A DNA stretch of 64,000 nucleotides from Hyphomicrobiales bacterium. GTDB lineage: Bacteria; Pseudomonadota; Alphaproteobacteria; Rhizobiales; Rhizobiaceae. The position numbers and the translations under genes were made by a program. The stretch spans positions 1 to 64,000 of the forward strand of contig UBZP01000020.1 in the NCBI GenBank assembly GCA_900469965.1, in the 5' to 3' direction. The number at the start of each line of letters is the position of its first letter. The first letter of the stretch is position 1. Positions 25,163 to 33,541 of this stretch are shown here, one piece after another. Below the pieces are notes generated by a model that saw only the letters and a list, made by a program, of their open reading frames with translations, was not told the origin of the DNA and ran no database searches.

Positions 25163-25591
25163 TTAACCTTCGAACCCGACCGGCGTGTTGCTGCGCGTGA
25201 CGATCCCGCTCATGCAGGCACCGGCGGCAATGCCCTCGCCCTCGCAGACGGGGGAATCGTTGATCAGGACCCGCTTGACGTTGTCGCATTGCGTGCCGGG
25301 CAGATCGAACTGCCGCACCTTCGTCTTGCCCTGCGGCAGGTCGCGGAAATCGAGCACGATCATCCGCTCGACCGTTCCCGTCCCGTTGAAGAGCACGAAT
25401 TCGAACTTGGCGCGCGCCACGTTCTTCTCCATCCCGTTGCCGACGACGAAGGTGAAGACGCAACCGCGCTCGGACGGCGCCACCGCATTCAGCTCCACCT
25501 GCAGGCCCTTCGCGGGCTGGGCATCCTGCGACCACGCGCTTGCGGCAGACAGGGCCAGGGCCATCACGGACAGGGCTGCAGTTCGGATCAT
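25163..25591 (-). CDS. Periplasmic protein of unknown function, upstream of tonB
   Basis: The protein has 142 residues from ATG 25591-25589. Its signal peptide (residues 1-21, MIRTAALSVMALALSAASAWS) precedes a small beta-rich domain with C-V-F-T-F-V-V-G-N-G, LPGTQCDNVKRVLIND and V-C-E-G-E-G, with four cysteines that could form two disulfides. The family is not recognised. It lies 51 bases before tonB in the same orientation and shares the IRO-box promoter region with hmuS, so it is probably iron-regulated. Confidence 0.75.
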   Translation of the reverse strand: MIRTAALSVMALALSAASAWSQDAQPAKGLQVELNAVAPSERGCVFTFVVGNGMEKNVARAKFEFVLFNGTGTVERMIVLDFRDLPQGKTKVRQFDLPGTQCDNVKRVLINDSPVCEGEGIAAGACMSGIVTRSNTPVGFEG

Positions 25592-25714
25592 CGGGGTGCC
25601 TCGACTGTTCGACAAAATCAAAACCCGGACATGCACCGCCACAATGAAGCAATTGTGGATTGCATGGCGCATTTCAACCAGAGGCCGATCCGGTATTGCG
25701 TCCATAAATAAATA

Positions 25715-25729
25715 TGACTATGAAAGTCA
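25715..25729. promoter_or_regulatory. IRO box (RirA-type) between tonB operon and hmuS
   Basis: TGA-CTATGAAAG-TCA (25715-25729) fits the RirA operator TGA-N9-TCA. It sits in an AT-rich patch of the divergent region, 124 bases from the 25163 gene start and 158 bases from the hmuS start, so it may control both directions. Confidence 0.65.
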
Positions 25730-25886
25730 AGAAAGTTTAACGAAAACGACGTTCAATCCCCTGTGAATGCTCGCAAATTTCTTGCGTGACAGTGGCGCCG
25801 GGTTTCCGCCGAGATCGGCACCGCGTCCGGCGCTGCGCAGGGGTTCGAAGATTTTTGACCAACCGGACTTCGAGCAGGCAGACGCC

Positions 25887-26942
25887 ATGACGGAAAAGCA
25901 GCCCCCCACTCCTTCCGAGATCCGCGCATACCGGGCTGAAAACCCCAAGCTGCGCGAGCGTGACGTCGCAGTCCAGCTCGGGATTTCCGAAGCCGCGCTC
26001 ATTGCGGCCGAAGTGGGCTTGACGGCCGTCTGCATCGACGGCAGCGCCAACCGCCTGCTGGAACGGGCGCCGCAGCTCGGAGAGGTGATGGTGCTGACCC
26101 GCAACGACAGCGCCGTGCACGAGAAGATCGGCGTCTACGAGAACGTGACGACCGGCCAGCATGCCTCGATCGTGCTCGGCGAAAACGTCGACCTCCGCAT
26201 CTTCCCGCAGATGTGGGCGCACGGCTTTGCAGTGAGCAAGGGCGAGGGCAACGACATCCGCCGCAGCCTGCAATATTTCGACGCCGCCGGAAACGCCGTC
26301 CAGAAAATCCACCTGCGGCCCGCCTCCAACCTCGACGCCTATCTGGCGCTCGTCGACGCGTTCCGCCTGGAAGACCAGTCGCAGGAATTCGTCGCGGCAG
26401 CCCCTGCGGCATCGGAGAAGGAGGAGACCGGCCCCGTCGACGTGCCGGTCCTGCGCCAGAACTGGAGCGAGATGACCGATACGCACCAGTTCTTCGGCAT
26501 GTTGAAGAAGCTCAAGATCGGCCGGCGCGACGCTGTCCGCAGCGTCGGCGAGGACTATGCCTGGCAGGTCGCCGGCAACGCGGCCGAGTTCATGCTGCGG
26601 GCCGCGGCCGAGAAAGGCACGCAGATCATGTGCTTCGTCGGCAACAGCGGCACGATCCAGATCCACACGGGCACCGTCAGCAGGGTCGAGCCGATGGGAC
26701 CGTGGATCAACGTGATGGATCCGACCTTCCATCTCCACCTGCGCCAGGATCACATTTCGGAATGCTGGGTCGTGCGCAAGCCGACCAAGGACGGCCATGT
26801 CACCTCGCTGGAGGCCTACGATGCCAAGGGCGAGATGATCATCCAGTTCTTCGGCAAGCGGAAGGAAGGCAATGTCGAGCTCGCGACGTGGCGCGACATC
26901 CTCGACGGCCTGCCGCGCGTCGACGCCAGCGTCGCAGCTTGA
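25887..26942 (+). CDS. hmuS: Hemin-degrading / hemin transport factor HmuS
   Basis: The 351-residue cytoplasmic protein starts at ATG 25887. It has two related HemS/ChuX halves (residues about 20-165 and 195-340), with R-D-V-A-V-Q-L-G-I-S-E-A-A, MTDTHQFFGMLKKLKIGRRDAV and the late QIHTGTV. HmuS proteins accept heme from the importer and take part in iron release. It is the first gene of hmuSTUV, with 10 bases between hmuS and hmuT. The usual outer-membrane receptor gene is not adjacent. An IRO box upstream suggests iron repression. Confidence 0.92.
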   Translation: MTEKQPPTPSEIRAYRAENPKLRERDVAVQLGISEAALIAAEVGLTAVCIDGSANRLLERAPQLGEVMVLTRNDSAVHEKIGVYENVTTGQHASIVLGENVDLRIFPQMWAHGFAVSKGEGNDIRRSLQYFDAAGNAVQKIHLRPASNLDAYLALVDAFRLEDQSQEFVAAAPAASEKEETGPVDVPVLRQNWSEMTDTHQFFGMLKKLKIGRRDAVRSVGEDYAWQVAGNAAEFMLRAAAEKGTQIMCFVGNSGTIQIHTGTVSRVEPMGPWINVMDPTFHLHLRQDHISECWVVRKPTKDGHVTSLEAYDAKGEMIIQFFGKRKEGNVELATWRDILDGLPRVDASVAA

Positions 26943-26952
26943 GGAAACGCAC

Positions 26953-27897
26953 ATGAAACGCTCCCACTTCTTCCGGACACCGCGCCGTGCGGCGCTCGCC
27001 CTGACGGCCCTCGCCCTCGCCCTGCCCTCCGCCTTGCCGGCGGTGACGGGCTCAATGGGCCTCGTTTCCCCCGCCGCCGCGCAGGAGACGCAGAAGGCCG
27101 ACACCGCGCGCATCGTCGTGATCGGCGGCGCCCTGACCGAGATCGTCTATGCGCTCGGCGAGGAGCGCCGCCTGATCGCGCGTGATTCCACCAGCACCTA
27201 TCCCGAAGCCGCGATGAGCCTGCCGGACGTCGGCTACATGCGCGCCCTGTCGCCCGAAGGCGTCCTCGGCGTCGATCCGAGCGCGATCCTGGCCATCGAG
27301 GGGAGCGGCCCGCCGGATGCGCTGGCGGTGCTGAAGAACGCGGGCGTACCCTTCACGACCGTGCCCGAGGGCTACGACCGCGCCGCGATCCTCAACAAGA
27401 TCGCCGTCGTCGGCGATTTCCTCGGCGTTCCCGACAAGGCGAAGGCGCTTGCCGACACGGTCGGCGCCGATCTCGACAAGGCCGTCGCCGACGCCGCCAG
27501 GCGCCCCGAAGGCGAGCGCAAGCGCGTGCTCTTCATCCTGAGTTTCCAGGACGGAAAGATCATGGCGGCAGGCGCCCACACCGCCGCCGACGGCATCCTC
27601 AAGCTCGCCGGCGCCGTCAATGCGACCGACGCGGCCTTCCCCGGATACAAGGCGATGTCGGACGAGGCGATCGTCGAGGCCAAGCCCGACGCGATCATGG
27701 TGATGGCGCGCGGCGGCCACGACGACAGCGACGAGCAGCTTCTGGCCCACCCGGCCATCGCGCTGACGCCGGCCGCGGCCACGAAGACCGTCATCCGCAT
27801 GAACGGCCTCCAGCTCCTCGGTTTCGGTCCGCGCACCGCATCGGCGATCCGCGACCTCAACGACCGGCTGTACGGCAAGGCCAATGTCTCTCAGTGA
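26953..27897 (+). CDS. hmuT: Periplasmic hemin-binding protein HmuT
   Basis: The 314-residue protein has a long N-terminal signal peptide (basic KRSHFFRTPRR, a hydrophobic stretch, cleavage near AAAQE, about residue 43). The mature TroA-like fold contains R-I-V-V-I-G-G-A-L-T-E-I-V-Y-A-L-G and the family element P-D-V-G-Y-M-R-A-L-S-P-E-G, whose tyrosine is the usual heme ligand. It carries heme across the periplasm to HmuUV. Its 3' end overlaps the start assigned to hmuU by 14 bases. Confidence 0.93.
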   Translation: MKRSHFFRTPRRAALALTALALALPSALPAVTGSMGLVSPAAAQETQKADTARIVVIGGALTEIVYALGEERRLIARDSTSTYPEAAMSLPDVGYMRALSPEGVLGVDPSAILAIEGSGPPDALAVLKNAGVPFTTVPEGYDRAAILNKIAVVGDFLGVPDKAKALADTVGADLDKAVADAARRPEGERKRVLFILSFQDGKIMAAGAHTAADGILKLAGAVNATDAAFPGYKAMSDEAIVEAKPDAIMVMARGGHDDSDEQLLAHPAIALTPAAATKTVIRMNGLQLLGFGPRTASAIRDLNDRLYGKANVSQ

Positions 27898-28999
27898 CGC
27901 AGCAAGGTCGGGAGCCCGGGGCATGATCGGTCACCGGCTGCGCCTCGGCGCCGAGGGTGACCGCACCGGCCTTGCCCGGCTCGTCATCGCGGCCCTCGCC
28001 GTTCTGACGGTCCTCGTCCTCCTGCTGTCGACGGCGACCGGCGCCTCGGATGCCTCGGTGGTCGATGTCGCCCTGTCGCTCGTCAGCGGCGAGCCCTCCT
28101 CCGTTCTCAGCCAGCGCGACCGCATCATCGTGATCGACATCCGCCTGCCGCGCGCGTTGCTCGGGCTGGTGATCGGGGCGGCGCTGGCGGTGTCGGGCGT
28201 GGTCATGCAGGGCCTTTTCCGCAATCCGCTGGCGGATCCGGGCCTGATCGGCATTTCCTCGGGCGCCGCCCTCGGCGCCGTGCTGATGATCGTGCTCGGC
28301 GGGGCGCTGCCGGCCGTGTTCCTCGGCCTCGTGGGCGCCTTTGCGCTGCCGCTGGCCGCCTTCACCGGCGGGCTGGTCGCGACCCTTCTGCTCTACCGGA
28401 TCGCCACGCGCCACGGCCAGACCTCGATTGCGACCATGCTTCTGGCCGGCCTGGCGATCGCCGCCCTGGCGAATGCCGTCACGGGCGTGCTGATCTACGT
28501 GGCCGACGACCGCCAGCTGCGCGACGTCACCTTCTGGAGCCTCGGCTCGCTGGCCGGCGCGACCTGGCCGAAGGTCGTCACCGCCGGCCCGATCATTCTG
28601 CTGTCGCTCTCGGTCCTGCCGTTCCTGGCCCGCGGCCTGAATGCGATCACGCTCGGCGAGGCGACCGCCTTCCACATGGGCGTGAAGGTCCAGAAGCTGA
28701 AGAACATCGCCGTCGTCAGCGTGGCCGCGGCGATCGGCGCCGCCGTCGCCGTCAGCGGCGGCATCGCCTTCGTCGGCATCGTCGTCCCGCATGTCCTGCG
28801 CATGGTCATCGGTCCCGACCACCGCTACCTGCTGCCCGCCTCGGCCCTCCTCGGCGGCATCCTGCTTCTGGCCGCCGACATGTTCGCCCGCACCATCGTC
28901 GCACCGGCCGAGCTGCCGATCGGCATCGTCACCGCGCTCGCGGGCGCGCCGTTCTTCCTCTGGGTGCTGCTGCGGCACCGCGCGTCCACCGGCCTGTGA
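27884..28999 (+). CDS. hmuU: Hemin ABC transporter permease HmuU
   Basis: The 371-residue FecCD-family permease has about ten membrane segments. Motifs: R-L-P-R-A-L-L-G-L-V-I-G-A-A-L-A-V-S-G, MQGLFRNPLADPGLIGISSG, and the late G-I-V-V-P-H-V-L-R coupling region. It forms the inner-membrane heme channel with HmuV. The ATG at 27884 overlaps hmuT; an ATG at 27923 with GGGAG upstream is an alternative that avoids overlap. Confidence 0.93.
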   Translation: MSLSDAARSGARGMIGHRLRLGAEGDRTGLARLVIAALAVLTVLVLLLSTATGASDASVVDVALSLVSGEPSSVLSQRDRIIVIDIRLPRALLGLVIGAALAVSGVVMQGLFRNPLADPGLIGISSGAALGAVLMIVLGGALPAVFLGLVGAFALPLAAFTGGLVATLLLYRIATRHGQTSIATMLLAGLAIAALANAVTGVLIYVADDRQLRDVTFWSLGSLAGATWPKVVTAGPIILLSLSVLPFLARGLNAITLGEATAFHMGVKVQKLKNIAVVSVAAAIGAAVAVSGGIAFVGIVVPHVLRMVIGPDHRYLLPASALLGGILLLAADMFARTIVAPAELPIGIVTALAGAPFFLWVLLRHRASTGL

Positions 29000-29033
29000 C
29001 GGCGGCGGGCGAACAAACGCATTCGGAACCGAC

Positions 29034-29822
29034 ATGATCTGCGCCAAGAACCTCTCCGTCCGCCTTGCCGGCAAGCTGATCGTCGATGCGCTGTCGCTCA
29101 CGGCGAAGGCCGGCCAGGTGACGGCGATCGTCGGCCCGAACGGCAGCGGCAAGACCACGACGATGAAGGCGATCTCCGGCGAGATCGCCAGCAGCGGCGA
29201 GCTGACGATCAACGGCGACGACATGCGCAAACTCGAGCCCTGGCAGCTCGCCGTGCGCCGCGCCGTGCTGCCGCAGTCGACGACGATCACCTTCCCCTTC
29301 ACCGTCCGCGAGATCGTCCGCATGGGGCTCTCGACCGGGCTGAACAACGACGCCGCGCATGCGCAGGCGATCGCTGCCGCCGCACTCGCCGCCGTCGACC
29401 TGGAGGGCTTCGAGGGCCGCTTCTACCAGGAGCTTTCCGGCGGCGAGCAGCAGCGCGTCCAGCTCGCGCGCGTCCTGACGCAGATCTGGGACCCCGTCCT
29501 CGACGGCAGGCCGTGCTTCCTGATGCTCGACGAGCCCGTCTCCAGCCTCGACATCCGCCACCAGCTGACGATCATGCAGCTCGCCCGCAACTATTGCCTG
29601 CGCGGCGGCGGCGTGATCGCGGTCATGCACGACCTCAACCTGACGGCGATGTTCGCCGATCACATGGTGATGATGAAGAGGGGCAAGGCGATCGCCGCGG
29701 GCGCGCCGGCAGACGTCCTCACCGACGCGGCGATGGAAGAGGTCTTCGGCTGCCGCATGCGCGTCAGCGGCTTGCCTGCCGCGGGAACTCCGTTCATTCT
29801 GCCGCAGACGGCCGTTCTGTAG
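29034..29822 (+). CDS. hmuV: Hemin ABC transporter ATP-binding protein HmuV
   Basis: The 262-residue ATPase has Walker A G-P-N-G-S-G-K-T-T, signature L-S-G-G-E-Q-Q-R-V-Q-L-A-R-V, Walker B F-L-M-L-D-E-P-V-S-S-L-D and switch histidine in A-V-M-H-D-L-N. It powers heme import through HmuU. It is the last gene of hmuSTUV; the ATG at 29034 is 34 bases after hmuU. A stress promoter for the next gene begins 25 bases after its stop. Confidence 0.94.
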   Translation: MICAKNLSVRLAGKLIVDALSLTAKAGQVTAIVGPNGSGKTTTMKAISGEIASSGELTINGDDMRKLEPWQLAVRRAVLPQSTTITFPFTVREIVRMGLSTGLNNDAAHAQAIAAAALAAVDLEGFEGRFYQELSGGEQQRVQLARVLTQIWDPVLDGRPCFLMLDEPVSSLDIRHQLTIMQLARNYCLRGGGVIAVMHDLNLTAMFADHMVMMKRGKAIAAGAPADVLTDAAMEEVFGCRMRVSGLPAAGTPFILPQTAVL

Positions 29823-29846
29823 GCCCCTCTCTCGCCAGTCACCGGG

Positions 29847-29871
29847 GGAACCTTTCCGGGCCGTCGACGTT
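29847..29871 (+). promoter_or_regulatory. EcfG-dependent promoter of the DUF883 gene
   Basis: GGAAC (29847-29851), exactly 16 bases, then CGTT (29868-29871). This is a full match to the alphaproteobacterial general-stress consensus. The predicted start is about 40 bases before the ATG at 29921. Confidence 0.8.
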
Positions 29872-29920
29872 GTGCCGGCACAACTTTAGTTTTGCGTTCG
29901 AACAGGCAAAGGAGGGTGTA

Positions 29921-30298
29921 ATGGCATCCGGAATGTTCTCCCGCGGCAAGGACCGCACGGTTTCCGAGACAGCTGCAACGATCGAGGACCAGATCGCCGA
30001 GCTGCGCGACCAGATCTCGTCGCTGGCCAAGCTCGTGGCGCAGGACGTCGCCGACGGGACGGAAAGCGCCCGCGACCGCTTCTCGATGTTCCGCAAGAAT
30101 GCGCGCCAGGCCGGTTCCGACGCCTCCGACAGCCTCGAGGAGCTGATCGCAAGCGGCGAGGAAATTCTGGCCGAGCTGACCGCCCGCTACAAGGATACCG
30201 GCCGCGAGGTGCGCCGCACCGTCAAGGACCACCCCTTTGCCACGCTCGGCGCCGCCGCGCTCGCCGGCTTCGTCATCGCCGCCATCCTGCGGCGCTGA
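29921..30298 (+). CDS. DUF883 (ElaB/YqjD-type) membrane-anchored stress protein
   Basis: The 125-residue protein starts at ATG 29921 behind AGGAGGGTGTA. A long amphipathic helical part (TIEDQIAELRDQISSLAKLV and later SLEELIASGEEILAEL) ends in V-K-D-H-P-F-A-T-L-G-A-A-A-L-A-G-F-V-I-A-A-I-L-R-R, the typical C-terminal inner-membrane anchor. E. coli relatives bind ribosomes in stationary phase. It sits behind a full-consensus EcfG promoter, so it is almost certainly a member of the general stress regulon encoded 3 kb downstream. Confidence 0.88.
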   Translation: MASGMFSRGKDRTVSETAATIEDQIAELRDQISSLAKLVAQDVADGTESARDRFSMFRKNARQAGSDASDSLEELIASGEEILAELTARYKDTGREVRRTVKDHPFATLGAAALAGFVIAAILRR

Positions 30299-30495
30299 CA
30301 TCAGCCTATTGGGGACACTTGCCTGACGGATGCGCGTGCCGCTTCCGTCGCCGCGAAAACCGGCGGCGGTCGGAACGCAAGGAGCCCGAAATGATCGCGG
30401 GCTCGCAGCCGCCGGCAAGGCAAGACAGGCAGGATGGGCCAGGGACCGGAGAGCCGCCGGGGGCCGTCTGAAATCACATCCAGGAGCGGGAATTC

Positions 30496-30927
30496 ATGTT
30501 GTCGATCGTCGCCGCCCTCGCCCAGAACATGGTCTTCCGGGTCGAGGACAGGATTGAGGAAACCCTGCAGCGCTCTAAGCGCAACGCCATCTTTGCCGGC
30601 ATCGCCGGCCTGCTTCTCCTGACCGCCTATGTGCTGGCGGTCGCTGCCCTTTCGGTCACCCTCGCCGAGCGCTACGGCACGGTCCCCGCCCTCCTCGGGC
30701 TCGCCGGCGGGGTGGCGACGCTGGCGCTGGTGCTGATCGCCGTCCTCCTCTACCTGAACAATCGCGACGCCAGGCTGCGCCGGCGGCGGCGCGAGCAGAT
30801 GCGCGCCCGCACCCAGCTTGCCGCGGTGGCGGCCGGTTCCGCCGCCCGCAACCCGCTTGCAACCGCGGCACTCGGCGTCGCGCTGGCGCTGCTGCTGCGC
30901 CCGGGCAAACGCAAGCGCGACGACTGA
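30496..30927 (+). CDS. Phage-holin-like (DUF1469 type) membrane protein
   Basis: The 143-residue protein starts at ATG 30496 after CAGGAGCGGGAATTC. It has two hydrophobic segments (residues about 32-56 and 64-90) joined by a short loop, then a very basic stretch R-L-R-R-R-R-R-E-Q-M-R-A-R and a third hydrophobic segment near the end. This two-helix-plus-basic pattern often accompanies DUF883 genes; there is no phage context here. It may be read from the same stress promoter, although 198 bases separate the genes. Confidence 0.75.
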   Translation: MLSIVAALAQNMVFRVEDRIEETLQRSKRNAIFAGIAGLLLLTAYVLAVAALSVTLAERYGTVPALLGLAGGVATLALVLIAVLLYLNNRDARLRRRRREQMRARTQLAAVAAGSAARNPLATAALGVALALLLRPGKRKRDD

Positions 30928-31046
30928 TCCTCCTTCTTCCGGAAACTTGAAACGACCCGCACGGCCTGCCCGCAGCGCCCGAAGTCCGCGCCGATGCGTC
31001 GCGGCCGGTCGGACCGCGCCGCCGCGGGCCGCGTCGGTCGACCGCT

Positions 31047-32558
31047 TCAGGCCTGGTCGAGCGGCAGCCTGATGATGGCGGTGAGGCCGCTGGGCAGGAA
31101 TTCGAGATGGACGTCGCTGCCCAGCACCTTGTCGAGGCTCCGCTCGATCAGGATCAGCCCGAAGCCCCGGCGCTGCGGCGGCTCGACGGGCGGCCCGCCC
31201 TTTTCGTGCCAGGTCATGTGCAGGACCGACTGGCCGTCTTCCTCCAGCACCCGGGCGGTGATCACCAGCTTGCCGCCGGGAACCGACAGCGCCCCGAAGC
31301 GACGCGCGTTCGTCGCGAGCTCGTGCAGCACGAGCCCCAACCCGATCGACTGGTCGGGGCGGAGCTGGACCTCGTCCTTGTGGATCTCCACCTGTCGCTC
31401 GAAGTCGTCGACGACGGGGCGCAGCTGCGCCTGCAACAGGGCGGTCAGCCGGATCGTGCCCCATTCCTGATCGCTGAGAAGCCCGTGCGCCTCGGAGATC
31501 GACTGCAGCCGCCCGGCGAAGGCCTCCATGAAGGCCTCCGGATCCTTGGTCTGCCGCAGCGTCTGGCGCGCCAGCGACTGCAGCATGGCGAGCGTATTCT
31601 TGACCCTGTGGTTGAGTTCGCGCAGCAACAGCCGCATCCGCTCCGAGGCGATCTGTCCCTCGGTGACGTCGAGGGTGACGCCGAGGAACATGTGCGGCTT
31701 GCCGTCCGCGCCCCATTCATGCACGCGGCCGCGGCCGAGAAGCCAGCGCCCGGACGATCCCGCCCGGAACATGCCGTCATATTCGCCGCCGGTCTCCAGC
31801 GCGTTGCGCAGCTTGTCGATCGTCGCGGGCCTGTCGGTGGCGTGGATTGCCTGGAACATCCGGCGCGCCGTCAGGCCGTCGCCACGCTTGATGTCCAGCA
31901 TGCGCAGGAGCGGCGCATTGCCGACCACCGTGCCGGTCCTGATGTCCCACAGCCAGCTTCCGACATTGGCGGCGTCGAGCGCCTCGGCGTGCCGCTGCTC
32001 CTCGCGCGCGATCGCCGCGTTGGCGAGCGCCCGGCGGCGCGCCTCCTCCTTGAGAAGCAGAAGCGAGCCGGCCAGCTTGGCGAGCTGCTGCAGGTGCAGC
32101 AGCGCCTCATCGCTCGCCCCGGCACGGGGCGCGACGTCGAGGACGCAGACGCTGCCGATCGGCTGGCCGGCATGGATGATGGCGGCGCCGGCGTAGAAGC
32201 GCACGAAGGGCGCGCCAGTGACGTTGGGCAGGCCGGCGAACCTGGGGTCGGCGGTAGCGTCGGGCACGACGACGGGCGCGCCGCCCTCGGCCAGCAGCCG
32301 CGCGCAGAAGCTATCGGCCGCACTGGTGCCCACCTCGCTCAGGCCCTTGCGTGCCAGGAACCATTGCGTCGTGTCGCCGATCAGGGTGACAAGCGCGATC
32401 GGCGCGGAGAACAGTCCGGCGGCTAGATCGGCAATATCGGTGAAGTCCGCGTCCGGGCCGGCATAGGCCGGCAACGTCGCCCCCACCGCCTCCAGTCGCG
32501 CCGGAGAGGCAAGGGCGGCGGCGACGGCCACCGGCACGGACGAGGTCCGACTGTTCAT
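31047..32558 (-). CDS. GAF/PAS sensor histidine kinase, HWE/HisKA_2 type
   Basis: The protein has 503 residues from ATG 32558-32556; a frame extension to 32660 is possible. Residues about 30-175 form a GAF domain (ALVTLIGDTTQWFLARKGL, SVCVLDV). Residues 190-300 form a PAS domain (NVGSWLWDIRTG). The phosphoacceptor is His317 in R-E-L-N-H-R-V-K-N-T-L-A-M, followed by the ATPase with LVLHELATNARRFGAL. This kinase class feeds the PhyR general-stress switch in Alphaproteobacteria. It lies just downstream of nepR-ecfG on the same strand, so it is a strong candidate PhyR kinase or modulator. No membrane span is visible, so it is probably a cytoplasmic sensor. Confidence 0.88.
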   Translation of the reverse strand: MNSRTSSVPVAVAAALASPARLEAVGATLPAYAGPDADFTDIADLAAGLFSAPIALVTLIGDTTQWFLARKGLSEVGTSAADSFCARLLAEGGAPVVVPDATADPRFAGLPNVTGAPFVRFYAGAAIIHAGQPIGSVCVLDVAPRAGASDEALLHLQQLAKLAGSLLLLKEEARRRALANAAIAREEQRHAEALDAANVGSWLWDIRTGTVVGNAPLLRMLDIKRGDGLTARRMFQAIHATDRPATIDKLRNALETGGEYDGMFRAGSSGRWLLGRGRVHEWGADGKPHMFLGVTLDVTEGQIASERMRLLLRELNHRVKNTLAMLQSLARQTLRQTKDPEAFMEAFAGRLQSISEAHGLLSDQEWGTIRLTALLQAQLRPVVDDFERQVEIHKDEVQLRPDQSIGLGLVLHELATNARRFGALSVPGGKLVITARVLEEDGQSVLHMTWHEKGGPPVEPPQRRGFGLILIERSLDKVLGSDVHLEFLPSGLTAIIRLPLDQA

Positions 32559-32681
32559 GACGAGCCCGTGGGCCACGCGGACGGTGATCCCGCGTGCCTT
32601 CGCTCCATGCTGAGACCTTGCATGACCACTCTCCGAAACCTGCCCCTCACCTGTCAGCACCGGACAGGCGTCGTCGCCCCT

Positions 32682-33242
32682 TTATGATACGAAGGCCCGG
32701 GACGTCAGCGGCGCCGAAACCGCATCCGGACCGAATTCGCCCTCGTTGGTGATCTGCAGGATCTCCTGCAGCTTCTGCCGCGCACGGTTGACCCGGCTCT
32801 TGATCGTCCCCAGGGCGCAACCGCTGATTTCAGCCGCCTCCTCATAGGAGAAGCCGGACGCCCCGACAAGGATGATCGCCTCCCTCTGTTCGTCCGGAAG
32901 CTGTTCCAGCGCGCGCCGGAAGTCCTGCATGTCGAGCTTGCCGTACTGCGCCGGATGCTGGGCGAGGTTGGCCGTCAGCACGCCGTCGCTGTCCTGGACC
33001 TCGCGCCCGCGTTTCCGCAGCTTGCTGTAGAGTTCGTTGCGAAGAATCGTGAACAGCCACGCCTTCATGTTGGTGCCCATTTCGAACTGGTCCTGCTTGG
33101 CCCAGGCCTTCATGATGGTGTCCTGGACCAGATCGTCCGCCTCGTGATGGCGGCCGACGAGCGAGATGGCGAAGGCTCTCAGGCTGGGAAGGATGGAGAG
33201 CAATTCGCGCTTGAAAGTGTTGGTCGGTTCCGTTGCGCTCAC
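32682..33242 (-). CDS. ecfG: ECF sigma factor EcfG (general stress sigma factor)
   Basis: The 186-residue ECF15-group sigma factor contains region 2 (H-H-E-A-D-D-L-V-Q-D-T-I-M-K-A-W, then NMKAWLFTILRNELYSK). Region 4 contains LPDEQREAIILVGASGFSYEE and CALGTIKSRVNRAR. It directs RNA polymerase to GGAAC-N16-CGTT promoters and is held by NepR until phosphorylated PhyR sequesters NepR. Its start overlaps the nepR stop (33239-33242), and phyR is divergent. Confidence 0.94.
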   Translation of the reverse strand: MSATEPTNTFKRELLSILPSLRAFAISLVGRHHEADDLVQDTIMKAWAKQDQFEMGTNMKAWLFTILRNELYSKLRKRGREVQDSDGVLTANLAQHPAQYGKLDMQDFRRALEQLPDEQREAIILVGASGFSYEEAAEISGCALGTIKSRVNRARQKLQEILQITNEGEFGPDAVSAPLTSRAFVS

Positions 33243-33505
33243 CGATCGTCACTCCCCAACTGCATTTCCTGGCGCTGTTCGACGATACCCATTTCCCGCT
33301 GTTCGGCGAGATCCAGTTTTTCGAGGAGATCGAGAAATTTCTGCGGAATAGGTTCTTCCTGGACGGACAGGTAGAACGCGCGCAGACGGCTCGCGATCTG
33401 CCCTTCGGCCCCTTCTGACGTCATCGGAAATTCTGGTCGTTGCTGTTGTTTCACATCTCTGACTTTCAAAATGCTTCCGTTGTCCCCCACAAGGGAATTC
33501 GACAT
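33239..33505 (-). CDS. nepR: Anti-sigma factor NepR
   Basis: The protein has up to 88 residues. The NepR core is I-A-S-R-L-R-A-F-Y-L-S-V-Q-E-E-P-I-P-Q-K-F-L-D-L-L-E-K-L-D, two short helices that bind EcfG or phospho-PhyR. The start is uncertain: the longest frame begins at ATG 33505, but an EcfG-like promoter at 33510-33534 would initiate near 33503. Internal starts (TTG 33469, GTG 33454, ATG 33424) may therefore be used; the 61-residue ATG 33424 form contains the whole core. It is coupled to ecfG by a 4-base overlap. Confidence 0.88.
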   Translation of the reverse strand: MSNSLVGDNGSILKVRDVKQQQRPEFPMTSEGAEGQIASRLRAFYLSVQEEPIPQKFLDLLEKLDLAEQREMGIVEQRQEMQLGSDDR

Positions 33506-33509
33506 CTAG

Positions 33510-33534
33510 AATGCGGCGTGGCGAAAAAGGTTCC
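33510..33534 (-). promoter_or_regulatory. Candidate EcfG promoter of nepR-ecfG
   Basis: On the minus strand GGAAC (33534-33530) is followed after 16 bases by CATT (33513-33510), one mismatch from CGTT. It would give autoregulation of ecfG, which is known for this system in other Alphaproteobacteria. Confidence 0.6.
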
Positions 33535-33541
33535 GGCGCAC

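Noticed and set aside
30372-30397. EcfG promoter before the holin-like gene
   Set aside because: GGAAC is present at 30372 but the element 16 bases on reads GATC, not CGTT.
30496-30927. Prophage remnant suggested by the holin-like protein
   Set aside because: No other phage gene is nearby. This membrane family is common next to DUF883 genes in chromosomes.
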